Both the position numbers and the translations under genes were made by a program. This document shows positions 23,906 through 35,611 of a DNA stretch of 64,000 nt, piece after piece. The DNA comes from Blastomussa wellsi. Lineage: Eukaryota > Cnidaria > Anthozoa > Scleractinia > Plerogyridae. The stretch spans positions 21,192,773 through 21,256,772 of the forward strand of contig OX393569.1 in the NCBI GenBank assembly GCA_947652115.1. Direction: 5' to 3'. The notes below the pieces were generated by a model. It had not been told where the DNA came from and ran no database searches. It saw only the letters and a program-made list of their open reading frames with translations. Positions within the stretch are counted from its first letter, which is position 1. Each line of letters begins with the position of its first letter.

Positions 23906-26449
23906 TTTGGAATAAAGAACCGTGAAAAAATCAGGGCTTCGACGGGATTCGAACCCGAGACCTCAACCGATGCTGAACCAACAGCAACAACAGCTTTATT
24001 TGTACCCTTAATTAAATTAAGTTAACAAAACTAGAAAGTATAAAATGGAATGAGTACATGGCTGCCCGAAATAACCACCATTGGCTAATGTGAAACTGGG
24101 CAGCCATCCTTGGTGTTTACATTAGTAATTTTCAGGTACATAGGGCAAACACATACAACACACACACACACACACACGAAAGCTAAGTTAAAAATTTAGC
24201 TATGAGGAGCTAAATGAAGCTATGAGGAGCTATGAAGCCACACTTTGGTAGCAAGGTGAAGACGTAATTGAGCTTATGGCCAGTTTCAGCGCTGTTACTC
24301 TTTCGTTCAAAATTAAGCATTAAGGCGGGTTGGCCATGACGGTACGACTCAACAATGGGAAACAATTAAGTGCTGAAGGATTTCAGGCCTGAAATCATCA
24401 AATTTCTTATGAAAAAGTCAATAGAAAATTTGTCAATCAGGCCTTATTTTTCAGCGCTCTTTCTTCATTGTGTAAGCTTTCCAGTTCGCGCGACTCGTGC
24501 AAAGAGTAATCAAGACCTGCTGGCAGGTTTACGTTTAGCATTAGATCAGTGGCGATCAGACAATCTCATGAACTGGTCACTTCTCCCAGCTAATACCTCA
24601 ACTATACATATGTCACACCGGAGGGGGGTTACTCCCATATATGGGCTAAATAGGTATGTGCTGCGGGATAGGGTATGGTTTTTTGATGATCTCGATCCTT
24701 AAATAGGGTATTATTTTTCAGTGCCCCTGTTGGCATTGTACCTCGTGTGATCCTAAGATAGGGCATAGAAATGCTCATGCCTTTCTTAGTTTTCGTTTTT
24801 TCGCTGAATAGGGTGTCATTTTTCTAGTTTGGGCCTTTAATGGGGTATCAAATTCCGTTTTCTTTATCCTTAAACAGGGTCAGGGTTTAAGAACCTTCGC
24901 GGCACACGCCTATCCGAAATTTAAGGTAGTACCTCCCCCCCGGAATACCGGAAAACCTCTACTTAGAACACTTTTTGTCCAAAACTGAGGTGAAGCGTGG
25001 GATTAAAAAAAGGACGATGGTAACAAAATCCATACTTACCACCAACAAAGCATCAATGGCGCCCCAGGCAGAGATACAGCCAACATTAAGTATCGCCAGT
25101 CACGAATTAAATAACCCAGTAGAGACAGTGTGGAAAAACCAATGCTAACAAAGATGTTATTAACCATTCCTGCAGCAGTCCGACTATTGATGTGGATAAT
25201 CTCCATGCAATAGACAAATCGCACGAGAAGACACCCTGCTGTGGCCGCACCCGCTCCGAAACGGAACAGCGAGAACAAGGAGAGACAATCCGACACAGCG
25301 GAGACTGTTCCACAAGTCGCCTTAAAAATAGCACACTAACAGTAAGCACATGTAGTGGTAGTTAAGTCAGTGGTGCTAAAGTGAAACAGCAAACTTGGTT
25401 TAATCCAGAGCCACGCCCTGATCCGCGTGTGGGAAAATTTATATGTGAAAGTTGAATACAACTCACCATGAAAAATATACTGAGAAAAACACTGATCTTT
25501 CGTCCAAAGTGATCTGACAGGATACTGAAGGCAACAGAGCCTACCAACAGACCTCCCATGTACACAGATTGAGTCATGGCCTTTAGATGACTTCTGTCGC
25601 ATATTAGATCCCACTGTAATGAGGTTAACAAGTAGAAAAGTAAATAAAATTCATATAAACCGGTGGACAAGATGCGTACCACTGACTATTATAAAAAGGA
25701 AATTTCAAAAATAGGAAAGTTTGTCTTTCTTTCTTGTCTAAGCGAAGAGGACGCGATCGACCTCGGACGTCTGAGAATCAGGCTAAGGGTATGTGATGAC
25801 CAAAAAGCTTTTTAAAAGTACTTTTTTAGCTTGTTAACCGATATTACTTTACTCTTGAGAATTGTTTTCTTCAAATTTAAACATATCCACTGAAAAAAGA
25901 ATAACCTCTTACTAACCGAGCGCGAGGGCCGTACTGTGGAATATTGGCCCGAGGTCGTGGCAGTACGGACCGAGTGCAGCGAGGTCCGTACAAAAACGAC
26001 CTCGGGCCAATATACCCCAGTACGGCTCGAGCAAGATAGGTTAGTAAGTAGTTTATTATATGGCACTCGGGTCATACATGTTTGTTAAAAACGCACTTTT
26101 GGTGACTTGAATTTAGAGGTTTTCCGCCTTAACGTGTTTTGATGCCGAAAACAACTCGGGAAGAACAACCTACCACGATTTTGAAAATATTTTTTTCTTT
26201 AAATATACGTCTATACGTCTTATTACATATTTAAAATTATCCAACTTTAGAAAAAATACGCGGCTTAGGACCGTTTCCATATATAACTGGATTTATGAAA
26301 ACCAGGTCAAAGAATTAATGACCCCCTTCTCATGTTGATGAGAAGACTTGTTAGGCATGTTATATAGGCCTAAAAATCGGGTCAAGAAGGGAGCGAAAAG
26401 AAAATCCATAATAATAATAGCAATGTTAATAATAATAGTAATAATAATG

Positions 26450-26481
<32 letters not shown>

Positions 26482-28537
26482 CTGTCTTGATTTAGCAAAA
26501 AAAGGGGCTTGAGGCAATAGAGGAAATGTATGAGATTTCGATCTATTTTGTTTGTTTTGCGAAGTAACCGTCGGTGACTATTCGCCACTCTTCATAATGT
26601 TCCCATGCCAAATTCGTGATGTCTGGTACTTTTTACTGTAGCCCCCCCCCCCCGTCCCTCCCGCACCCCACCCGTTATTTTTGGCCATTTTTACCCAGGC
26701 CCCAGCTCCATGAGTACATCGGTTTGAATTTTTGACACCGCGCGGTAGCTGATCTGTAGGTTTACTGCCGTCTAAAGGAAGTTTGCCGGAGGACATCATT
26801 ATGCCCAATGAAGGTGGAAGTCCAACGAGTTGCAATCTAAGCGTCGGCTATTATCTTTCCTTAAACAAAGCTCTAACGGGTGAACTTCAACAACTCGTTA
26901 CGACTTGTGCGAGGCGGGATAGTGAGGTGCTTGCTTTAGACGGCAAAAAGTCCTTCGCCACACCAAATAGGACTCCCTACCGGACTTGACGGGTGATTCG
27001 AAGGCGGCCATGCCGATATGTGGCTGGAACTATTCTGTGGCGAAAGACTTTAATAGAAAAATTCTGCTCTAATTTTCGTAGTATTGTGTCCCGCGCAAAA
27101 AAATTTCGTTACATCCGGGCGATTGCATTGCAATTGCCTAGAAAATGGCTAGCTGTTTGGGAAAACCGAGGAATAGCGTGGAATTACAGAGCCCTATTTA
27201 ATGTGAGTACGTTTGATTCATGTTCATGCTTTTTTATGGAGATTTTGCCGCTAGGTAGAAGTGCCAGATCGGTTTTCCGCTGATCTTAACGGCGATTTCT
27301 TCAGTTCGGAAGCGTATAGTTTCCGGTCGCTGACCGACATGAACCATGTGCGGGTCACTAATCAAAGTACATTTCCCAGCTTTAATCCGAAGCTGCCTAA
27401 AAATCAAGCGAATCCTTGATGTTACACACTATTCCTCAGATCATTTGAGACCATGCATGGCTTGCCGGGTCAACTCTTGCGCTGGAAATTTTGAAGTCTG
27501 TGATGCCATTTTATGTTGTAAATAATAATTTAATTGAATTAGTAGACTTCGTGATTTTGTTGTTATGCCCAAACTACAATCTTCTTGCTCCGAAAAGACA
27601 TAGGTTAGAGTAATTTGCGTAATACTAGCACTGAACTTTCGGATAAGTGAGTCACCAAGGAGAATAGAAGCTGTCAATCCTTTTAAATTTTATAGCGTCG
27701 ACATTGGAGAGTTTCTGGCGATAAAACAACCGCTTTTGGCGAGAAAATACAGCTTCGCAGGAGTTTCGCTCACAATTTCCTTTGACCCGGTTTACATAAA
27801 TCCAGTCATATATATATGGCAAAATCCCGACCAAGAAAGAACCAATCAGAACGCTCAGATTTTCCTTGCCATATAATAATGAATAATATTTCAGATAGAT
27901 AAAATAATCAAATGAACAATTAACATATGAATCAAGAGATTTCCTCATTTCCCTCGGGCGATTTCGATTGCCGAGATCCACTCTCCGTAAGATACAAAAG
28001 GTCTCATCAAAGAACTATGCAAATTAAGTTTTTGAATGTTTGCTATAATAAATTTAGTCTAAAAATGTGTGGGAATCTGGGTTCTCTGTGCCCGGTTGTA
28101 CTAGAAATGTGGTATCAAGTTTATATCTCATATAAACAAAACGAAAATTATGTCAAAGGAAATTATTATTCATTGTTTTAACTGTGAAATCAAAGCACAT
28201 TTTTTTATAAAATTATCATTACCTCAGTGACTGCGCTTGTCAGCCCGGCTTGGAATTCGTACTTGTTGCAGTTGTCGCAGCATTTTGTAGCTTCTGAACA
28301 AGTGACGTTGCTGAGTGATGTACAGGAATACTCCGGAGTAGCGCCGTAGAAAACTTGAACGAGCTGTTGCAATCCGATCGGTAGAGACATGACACACATG
28401 AATGCATACAGTCCGAACGTGTAACGACCAAATCCACCAACCATCTCCAAAATATCGTCAAATTGGTACGACTTCGGCTCCGACTTAGTTCGCTCCATTC
28501 CTAACCCTTTAGAATCGCCTTTTGTAGCCGACATCAT
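18878..28537 (-). CDS. SLC22-family organic ion transporter, paralogue 1, 9 coding exons
   Basis: Minus-strand exons: 28537-28223, 25613-25467, 25320-25040, 23819-23574, 22452-22318, 21243-21158, 20747-20639, 19371-19299, 19174-18878; 562 aa. It has twelve predicted membrane segments of the major facilitator fold. Family signatures are WDLICDR after the extracellular loop, the MFS motif SDHFGRK, IRDWRYLML, the SLC22 motif LIPESPRWLIA, FGRRIPYA and YPTMIRNTGIG; the C-tail is hydrophilic. SLC22 carriers move organic cations, carnitine or anions across the plasma membrane; substrate class cannot be read from sequence. The first extracellular loop is short, with a KCCDNC cysteine cluster shared with the paralogue at 36498-42570. 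I start at the first ATG (28535-28537); the frame is open slightly further upstream without an ATG. Its introns hold many mobile elements. It is divergent from EIF2B1. Confidence 0.88.
19498..19681. mobile_element. foldback/MITE with 17-bp perfect inverted ends
   Basis: aataggccatttccgag (19498-19514) and ctcggaaatggcctatt (19665-19681) are perfect inverted repeats. Inner arms (gaggctcaagggag/tgcttgagcctc and gcgagtctaagtgc/gcacttcaagactcgc) pair imperfectly. It is in intron 7 of SLC22 paralogue 1. No ORF. Confidence 0.8.
20379..20540 (+). repeat. degenerate (TCAG)n array 1
   Basis: Tandem TCAG units with interspersed CCGTCA variants. It lies in intron 7 of SLC22 paralogue 1. Open frames through it (Ser-Val-Ser-Gln repeats) are artefacts of the array. 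Confidence 0.9.
22005..22272. mobile_element. MITE with AGCCTGCGAACAGGCT ends and 11-bp duplication
   Basis: Left end agcctgcgaacaggct (22005-22020) and right end agcctgtccgtaggct (22257-22272) are inverted copies; each is itself near-palindromic. Identical 11-bp direct repeats aataacactca flank it (21994-22004 and 22273-22283), the expected target-site duplication. It ends 46 bp before the donor side of the exon at 22318-22452, in intron 5 of SLC22 paralogue 1. Confidence 0.85.
22563..22738. mobile_element. MITE with CAGGGGCGGATCCAGG ends, copy 1
   Basis: caggggcggatccagg (22563-22578) and cctggatccgccactg (22723-22738) match in inverted orientation at 15 of 16 positions; a poly-G run (about 22685-22702) is next to the right end. 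A related element is at 40806-40965. It is in intron 4 of SLC22 paralogue 1. Confidence 0.8.
23935..23985 (-). repeat. tRNA-like B-box fragment
   Basis: The minus strand reads GGTCTCGGGTTCGAATCCCG, a good B-box with T-arm-like pairing, but no full cloverleaf can be drawn. It is a SINE head or tRNA fragment in intron 3 of SLC22 paralogue 1. Confidence 0.4.
24157..24177. repeat. (CA)n microsatellite
   Basis: About ten CA dinucleotides in intron 3 of SLC22 paralogue 1. Confidence 0.9.
24618..24943. mobile_element. GGAGTACCCCC-type element, full-length-looking copy
   Basis: The left end is ccggaggggggttactccc and the right end ggtagtacctccccccccgg, inverted. The core repeats 'atagggta' and 'gggcctttaatggggtatca' type words. 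It shares end and core with 1301-1380 and part of 57071-57390. No coding capacity. Confidence 0.65.
25908..26048. mobile_element. foldback element, long inverted arms
   Basis: Outer ends cttactaacc/ggttagtaag and inner arms attggcccgaggtcg/cgacctcgggccaat pair, with gagggccgtact/agtacggctcga between them. The loop is about 40 nt. It is in intron 1 of SLC22 paralogue 1. A degenerate relative may lie at 14080-14230 and another around 41440-41510. Confidence 0.75.
26405..26481. repeat. (AAT)n microsatellite
   Basis: Imperfect then perfect AAT/ATA trinucleotide tract in intron 1 of SLC22 paralogue 1. Confidence 0.9.
26482..28222. other. rest of intron 1 of SLC22 paralogue 1
   Basis: About 1.7 kb with a poly-C run near 26643 and no coding exon or clearly bounded repeat I can support. 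Several ORFs of 60-110 codons on both strands have no supporting splice signals or family match. Confidence 0.4.
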
Positions 28538-28983
28538 CTGATCACGCACACTTTAATTTGGTGTGACAAAGGGGCACTGACTGTTACGTGTGCTCGGCAG
28601 CCGTGTTTTCTTCGTGAGCGAAATAAATATCTGAGTTGGTGTAAACAACTCAACTTCTGAATATGAATAACATATGCAAATGTGTCGTGACTCTGCCCTT
28701 GAAATACGTATCAGTACAGTAGCAAGATTATCTTACGGATGTGTCGAGACAAGGAATAAAATTGTTCCGTTTGAACACGTGCTGTGCAAGAGGAAAGAAT
28801 AACGAAGGATCAGAGAAAAAGATAAAGCCCGGGGATAAAGGGACGGGCGAGATGGGGAGATGTGTACACACGCTCAGCCAAGGTTAAATAATCCCGAGGG
28901 TGTCCCGTCCCGCCAAGAAGGTAATTTTGCCTTGAGCCAGTAGAGCTTTCCAGCGGCATACTTCCAAAAGCAAACGAGACAAC
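28538..28983. promoter_or_regulatory. divergent promoter interval, SLC22 paralogue 1 / EIF2B1
   Basis: Only 446 bp separate the two head-to-head start codons, so both 5'UTRs and core promoters must lie here unless a 5'UTR exon is further off. No TATA box is obvious. A bidirectional housekeeping-type promoter is the simplest reading. Confidence 0.5.
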
Positions 28984-31900
28984 ATGGATAACGAAGGTTG
29001 GCTGAAATCTCGAATTTTATTTGGAATTAAAGGAGTTAATGTTCCTCAATTTTAACTCGGTTTCTATTCGCAGAGGCGGTAGCTTTCTTTAAAAAGTGTA
29101 TGGTAGACGATCCGGGCATGTCCACCGCCGTGGCCGCCATTCAAACGCTGCTGGAATTCATGAATCAAAACTCAGGTCAGGTTAGAAAAGGTTTTCATCA
29201 CCAGCAGATTGATAGTGCACACGCAACTGTCTTTTACATGTGTAGATATACAATAACATGTACTAAAATGTAGAAATACTCCGACCGTTCTAAAATACAT
29301 GAATGTGCAGTGGTGATGACCATCTTTTATCCTTTCCATTGAAAGCCAATGGATCATGCCATTTAATATTCGCTCCCCCATTGAGGTACTTTAGTGTCTA
29401 CCCCCTCAGAAATAACTCTTGAAGACCCGTTCAGGAAGAAGATCAAAGTGCCGACACATTTCCCCTTCAGAAAAACAGAAGAGATCAGAAGGGTGGGTGC
29501 ACTAACCATGAGGCCACAGTGCCCCTATCCAGTTGTTAAAACTTGTGTAAAGTTATTACTCTATACACTAAACCTCAATATTGTACCTCCATTCAACATT
29601 CATAAAGCCTTGTGAGACATGTAATGATGTTACATTTATTTTTGCAGCTGAGACATTGTCCGAGCTGCGAGAGAATCTTAAAGAAGTCATTGAAGTGCTA
29701 ACCAGAACAGAAGGCTCAGTAACTTCAATATCATCTGGCTGTGAACTGTTCCTCAGATTTATAACTCTTGCTTCCCTGGATAACCCGGTACATGTTATTT
29801 AACTGGTAAATTTGCATATAAATTATTATTTATATGCAGGCTTACTAGACTGGATACCGTATTCAACCCTACCTCTTGTCTGTGTGGTACATATCCAGTA
29901 GAACCATGTCTTATAGTTTCTTTTAATCACCAGTGTACAAAACCAAAAAGTAAATGTGTTTTATTGTCATTTAAAAAATATGTTATAATCTTATTGATCA
30001 TGGGTGAGTAATTAAAAAATCTATTCTGCAATGTAATTGAAATCGTGACATTCATTTAACTTGTTATAACATTAACTTAGACGGAATCCATCAGGAAGTT
30101 GAGTAATATTTATTTAAGTTGGACAAAAATCGATTGCCAGAATAATTTAAATCATATTGCGTTATTTTTTACCCTTAATAAAAGGTACAGATGTAAGTAA
30201 TTTTTTGTGACAACACCGACAATAATTTCTCATCAGAGCCCGAGAAAATTAAGTTTAAAAATCACAAGCTATAGGCAAAATCTTATTTGTAGCCATTTTG
30301 TAAAATCGTCTTTAAGTGATTCAGTGGAATTATAGTGGAACTTCAAAATTTGTTTTCGATGTTTGTTGTTGTTAGAAAAGATTTCTTTTGATAATATATT
30401 TGAAGCAGCAACTCAAAAGTTTGCAATAAGGTGTAAATAATTTTGGTACAACAATTTCTTATCAGAGACTGAGAGAATGAATTTTAAAGCTCGCAAGCTA
30501 TAGGAAAAATCTCACATCTTTTAAGCGATTCAGTGGAACTTCGAAATTTGTTTTCGATGTTTGGTGTTGTTAGAAAAGATTTCTCTTGATAATATATTTG
30601 AAGTAGTAACACAAAAGCTTGCAATAAGGTGTAAATAATTTTGGTACATAATTTTGTCCAATAAATACTCGAAGTCCTAACGGATTCCATCTTAATACCT
30701 TTTGGAAAATACTTATTGTAAGATTTTGCATCATTTTTTCAGCTGACAAACACTTTTTTCATAGGACTTTCAAGAATGTAAGAGAGTTCTAGTGGAGAGA
30801 GGTACAAAGCTTTGATAATTGAAAACGTTTTCTCATGATATGTCTCTTTCACAAAATATTCATTAAAGTTACAACCATGTTCATATATTTGGAACTATTG
30901 TGCTTCTGACCAGGTCAGTTGTATCTCAAGAGAGCTGCCTCAGCCAGAAAGAAAATTGCCAAACTTTGTGACTCGTTTATAAAAGATGGAGCTGTAAGTT
31001 TGTCATTTCACTGCATAATTAGAGTCACGTTGAGGTGCATTTGCGAGTCTTCTTTAGTTAATAGTTTGTGTGTGGCAAAACTGCAAGAAAAACAAGCAAT
31101 TTAATGGCAATATTGAAGACATGCATTTTCATGCCTATTTTTGACATTTTTTTCAGACGATTCTTACCCACTCTCGATCCAGAGTTGTACTGGAAATTCT
31201 TAAAATGGCCACAGAACAAAAGAAGCGTTTTAATGTGTATGTTACTGAGTCAGCTCCTGATAAGTCAGGGTAAGTTAGAGTGGGATTTTTATTGAAGCAC
31301 GCTTAGTTCGCACATGGTTAACAATAAAACATTCTCATGTAGCTTGCACTTCTGAAGAAAGATGTTGGTATGGCGGCATGTACAGTCACATTGCTGTGAA
31401 TAACAAAAAGCTGCAGGTGTTGCATTATATTTATATTTTACAAACTGTGTGGGTGAGTGGTTGATTAGGGAGTGGTCCTGTTATCTGGATGGCCTGGGCT
31501 CAAGCCCTTCACCCTTCCAATAGCTGGATTTGTGCTTTGTTGTCCCAAGCTCAATGCCTTGATCAAACTTGTAAATAACCAACTGCATGGTTGCCACAGG
31601 TCAGGAAATAGTCAGGGAAACAAATTCTTCAAGGTCAAGGAAGTCAGGGAAAAGTGAAATTTTAAGAGTACTAATTTATTTCTTGCCAATTCAGCAATAA
31701 ATAAATGGGTGGAGAGGTTGGCTGTGAGGGGAGATTGGAGGCCATTACCAGGACTAATTTGTGATTTTTTTTTAATTTAGTTGGTCAGGGAAATTTTACA
31801 TTTTTCAGGGAAAGTCATGGAATTTGAAGATCCTGTGGCTGTTGCAACCATGAACTGGTCTGTCTCCTGCCATTTGGGATTTTTAATCATATTGTGTTTT

Positions 31901-33685
31901 TTTTGTGTTATAATAAAATATTTTTTTCCTCTGCCTGAGTGGTTATGCCTGGAAACTACAGTGTAGTTACCGCATCTCAAGGCTAATGGCCAATTGAAAC
32001 ATACATTTACGGTTTTTTTTTTACTTTTTTACTATCTTGGCATAGTTTATGCCATTGTTCCCTGTGTAATAATCAGTTCCTTATATGGTAGATTTGTTTT
32101 TGTGTGTTGTGTTTTAGATTGTATATTAAAACCATTTACAGCATGCAACTTTCTCTCCCAGCTGTGTCATGCATGATCAGCTCAAGCAATTTGGAATTCC
32201 ATCAACAATCATTTTGGACTCAGCGGTTGGGTAGGAAGCATTTTAATTAAGAACTGAAAATAAAGATTATAATTTTGAAATTAAACCACACTAGCTTCCT
32301 TTGCAATATAGCTCAAAATAGAAAAGGTGCATGTACATGTACATACCATTTGAAGTTTCCGTTCACAGACTCAAACTAAAACATTTTTGTCCTCCGCTTG
32401 GTAAAATACAGAAAACGTTTTGCCCATTTCTGCCCTTGTATTAGTAGCTGTAGCTAAGCTGTTGGAGCAACTGTAGGTCCCTTTGTATATTTAGAGGTTT
32501 TTAAACCTTTCTTTGTCTTTAGTTACATGATGGAGAAAGTTGATCTTGTCCTGGTTGGGGCAGAAGGAGTGGTAGAGAGTGGTGGAATAATTAACAAAGT
32601 GAGTGATGATAGTATTAATAGTATGTAGATTTTTTATCCTCGCATAAAGATTATTATGGTTAAGTCAGCAATCAGGTGGACCACACTGTCAGAACATATC
32701 CTAGATTCCATGGCATGCATTAAGTGACTGAGAGTATTGTTTCCCTCCCTTTAAAATCAAACTTTCAACGTGCATTCAAAATGCACATATCACTTGCTTA
32801 AAGCCTTAGGCAGTAACCGTCCATACAGAGTCGTTCTTGCGACTCCTTTCAACTTGCTTTGCCCAGGGCTGTTGTTAGTATTACAAGAGAGGTTGATTTG
32901 GAGCAATTCATGTCATGTGTACTTTGCTGCACCTTAAAACAGTCCCCCTAACTAATTCAAGTTGACACCATTCGGTTTATAGCTTCAGTACACTAGCATT
33001 GTAAACAGAATATGATTTGCTTGAATTGTGATGCAGTGTTTCTTTTAGGTTGGTACATATCAGATGGCGGTTATGACCAAAGCAGTTAATAAACCATTCT
33101 ATGTGGTGGCGGAGAGTTTCAAGTTTGTTCGACTGTATCCACTTAACCAAGAAGATGTACCAAATCGTTTTAAGGTAAGATGTGTTTTAACTTTTCAGTT
33201 TCAGATATGTTAGACAGTACTAACCAAATCAAGGTGCTGTAGTCACAAAAATGCCAGCCAGTAATAAAGGGCGGTGGTAGATAACATAGAGCTGAGTGGA
33301 AGAAGTTGAAATGTATATGACAAATACACAATTCTGTACACATCGCTTTGTCGGAGCCACACTTCAAAACGTCATCTGCATTTTGTGAAGGTTTCGTACG
33401 CTTGGTGTTATTAAGCACTCTCGCGTGTTTAGTACTTTTAAATATATTCCTTTTTAACTCTGTTTGTGTTGTCTTCAATCAAAGCTACACATGCGCAAAA
33501 CCTGCTGCAGACCCCCTTTAATATATATTTTTGTTTTGTTGCTATAGTATTCAGGATGCTGTGGCGTGGACGGTCATCCCGTGGTGGATTACACTCCTCC
33601 GTCTTACATCACTCTGCTGTTCACAGATCTCGGAGTGTTAACGCCTTCTGCTGTAAGCGATGAACTGATTAAACTCTATTTATGA
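28984..33685 (+). CDS. EIF2B1: Translation initiation factor eIF2B subunit alpha, 10 exons
   Basis: Exons: 28984-28996, 29074-29175, 29648-29787, 30765-30801, 30914-30993, 31157-31269, 32162-32230, 32523-32598, 33049-33174, 33548-33685; 297 aa. eIF2B is the guanine-nucleotide exchange factor that recharges eIF2 and is inhibited by phosphorylated eIF2alpha; the alpha subunit dimerises and is needed for that regulation. Recognisable blocks: [97 protein letters not shown] and the C-terminal [20 protein letters not shown]. The first exon carries only 13 coding bases, ending at a weak donor (GTTGGC); it is required for frame and for the MDNEEAVAFF start. The variable loop before [13 protein letters not shown] is shorter than in mammals (305 aa in human). 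It sits between two SLC22 paralogues. Confidence 0.95.
30078..30694. mobile_element. MITE family B, copy 2, internally enlarged
   Basis: The ends gacggaatccatcaggaagt and cctaacggattccatcttaa match copy 1 at 6348-6738, and the order of internal blocks is the same. This copy is ~225 bp longer. The block 'ttctcatcagagcccgagaa' through 'ataattttggtac' occurs twice (about 30226-30452 and 30456-30645). It lies in intron 3 of EIF2B1. Confidence 0.85.
31450..31610 (+). repeat. SINE-like repeat ('agctggattt..ctgttgtc' family), copy 1
   Basis: A tRNA-like head (gagtggttgattagggagtg ... ggcctgggctcaagccct) is followed by 'atagctggatttgtgctttg' and 'cttgtaaataaccaactgc'. A second copy is at 48244-48425. 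It lies in intron 6 of EIF2B1. Confidence 0.65.
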
Positions 33686-33702
33686 CCAGCCATTTCTTCC
33701 TC

Positions 33703-33708
33703 AATAAA
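33703..33708 (+). terminator. poly(A) signal AATAAA of EIF2B1
   Basis: AATAAA begins 18 nt after the EIF2B1 stop codon, in a very short 3'UTR. Confidence 0.65.
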
Positions 33709-34374
33709 ACCTGTCACTCGAAAAGATGGATGGATAGAAAAAAAGAATAGATGGATAGAGCGCCTGTCGAGTAGTTTAACTGCATTGCTGCTGACAACTT
33801 GGAAAAGTGTGCGCTATGCTGAGATTTACGTAACGTTACCTAGCAACGTTACTGACCACAGGACTGCACTGCTAGCCCGCCTTTACTGTCTAACACTGTT
33901 GGCGTTCGTTAACAAACCACGAAAAGATGGGATTGAACAGGAGAATGATTACGCTCTTTCTGTTCACCAACTGGAGGAGTCGTTTGCCGATGGAAATAAT
34001 AAACGATTAGGTCAATCCAAAATGATTGATTGAGTTAGGCAGCTCTTTTTGACAAGAGCTTTATAACGAGGATCACGTCATGTCTCTCCCAATAAAAATA
34101 TAACCGAATATTACAAGTTTTCCAAGGCTATCCTGTTCACGAGATATGATTCTGATTCAAATTAAATACGTCTCTTAATTATAATGCAAGGTCACCAACG
34201 AGACTATTGGAAGATCAAACAGTGGGACTTACCGGCCATGTTAACGACGATGATCGCAAAACTCCACAAGCCTCCATTCAGTTAACACCCCATAACTGTG
34301 TTCTATTATAAAAGAGTTGATATCATGAATCCATTGATAATAATGATCAAATGGTGATCAAATAAGTTGCGTTA

Positions 34375-34580
34375 TTGAATCATCAAATCGAGAAATCGCT
34401 TGTGTTTAAAGAGGGCGGCACCCAACAGTCTTGCGACTGGAATTGGAACAGAAGAACCCGGAGAAAAGCCCTTGGAGCAAGGACGAGAACCAGCGCCAAA
34501 CTCAACCCAACCCGAGAATCGAACCCGGGCCACATCGGTGGGAAGCGAGCGCTCTCGCCACTGCGCCATATTTGCTCCCC
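34375..34580 (-). repeat. tRNA-derived SINE
   Basis: The minus strand begins with a tRNA-like head: A-box TGGCGCAGTGG, then B-box GGGTTCGATTC. It continues into a non-tRNA body and ends near 'atttctcgatttgatgattc'. Three overlapping plus-strand ORFs (66-120 codons) are translation artefacts of it. Confidence 0.75.
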
Positions 34581-35611
34581 AGATTAAAATTCGATTTCCC
34601 AGGTAAGGTGACCCAGACTCAGATTTTTTGGGCAGCAAAAGAAATATGGGCAAGGCAACTTGGGATAATTTTTTGGGCAAATGGTTCACCCCCCCCCCCC
34701 CCCCCCCTGACAAAAAATTTCCCGTACGCTTTGCCAGTTGTCCCTTTTTGGTCACCAACTTGGCCACCGTGCCGTGCCTTGGGGCCTTATTGATGAACTG
34801 TTTGAAACTAATCTTGCGTAGTGATTAGAGGGACACGTACGCACTGTGACGCGGATTTTTCTGCTGGCCAAAAACCAAGAGTTTATATAAAACGCACTAA
34901 AATTAGGACTAAGTACTTTTTCCCATAAAAGAATTGCGCTAGAACATCAAGTTGAAGATATCAAGTAAATTATTGAAGGAAGTAGACAACCGTTACATTA
35001 ATTTTAGCTGTTTTCACGGCCTCGAGGGCAGAACTTGAGTCAGCTTAAGTTATTCGAGTTGAGGTCCAATGCCATGACGATGGTATTACAATGTCATTCC
35101 TTTTATAAGAGACTGGAACCACTATTTTTCTCGGGACATGAACGCGTGGTGTATGACACGTGCTGTCTTGAAGCAATGCTCGTGACATTGTCCCTAAATA
35201 TAACCTCCAGTCCCCCAATAAAAAGAAACCTGATAACCTGACATATTCGAAGTTGGCGTGGAGTATTTGTTTTCACTGGCCGGTGAGGCTGAGCTTTCCT
35301 CTTTCTTTGCACTGATTTGAGCTGTGGATAGTCTTGACAATAAATAGCTGAATGAACAAGGTAAGAAAGCTATATCCTTTGTTAAAAACAATTACAACGA
35401 GGAAGGAGCCTACAGAGAAACAGGGGACATTCCATGAGTACTCATAAGCGGGACCGTCCGGCAGTAAGGAATTACAAATTCTCTGCGCTCTGCGTTCGGT
35501 AATTGCTCTAGAGGTTTTCGGGCATTTTTAATTTGCAATCAGTAAATTGCTAATGTTCGATTGCACGGGCTGTTGTGACCTGTTGTCCCCGCATAAACAG
35601 CCGCATTGGTA

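Noticed and set aside
34372..34828. Several overlapping ORFs with Pro runs
   Set aside because: They fall inside a tRNA-derived SINE and a poly-C run.
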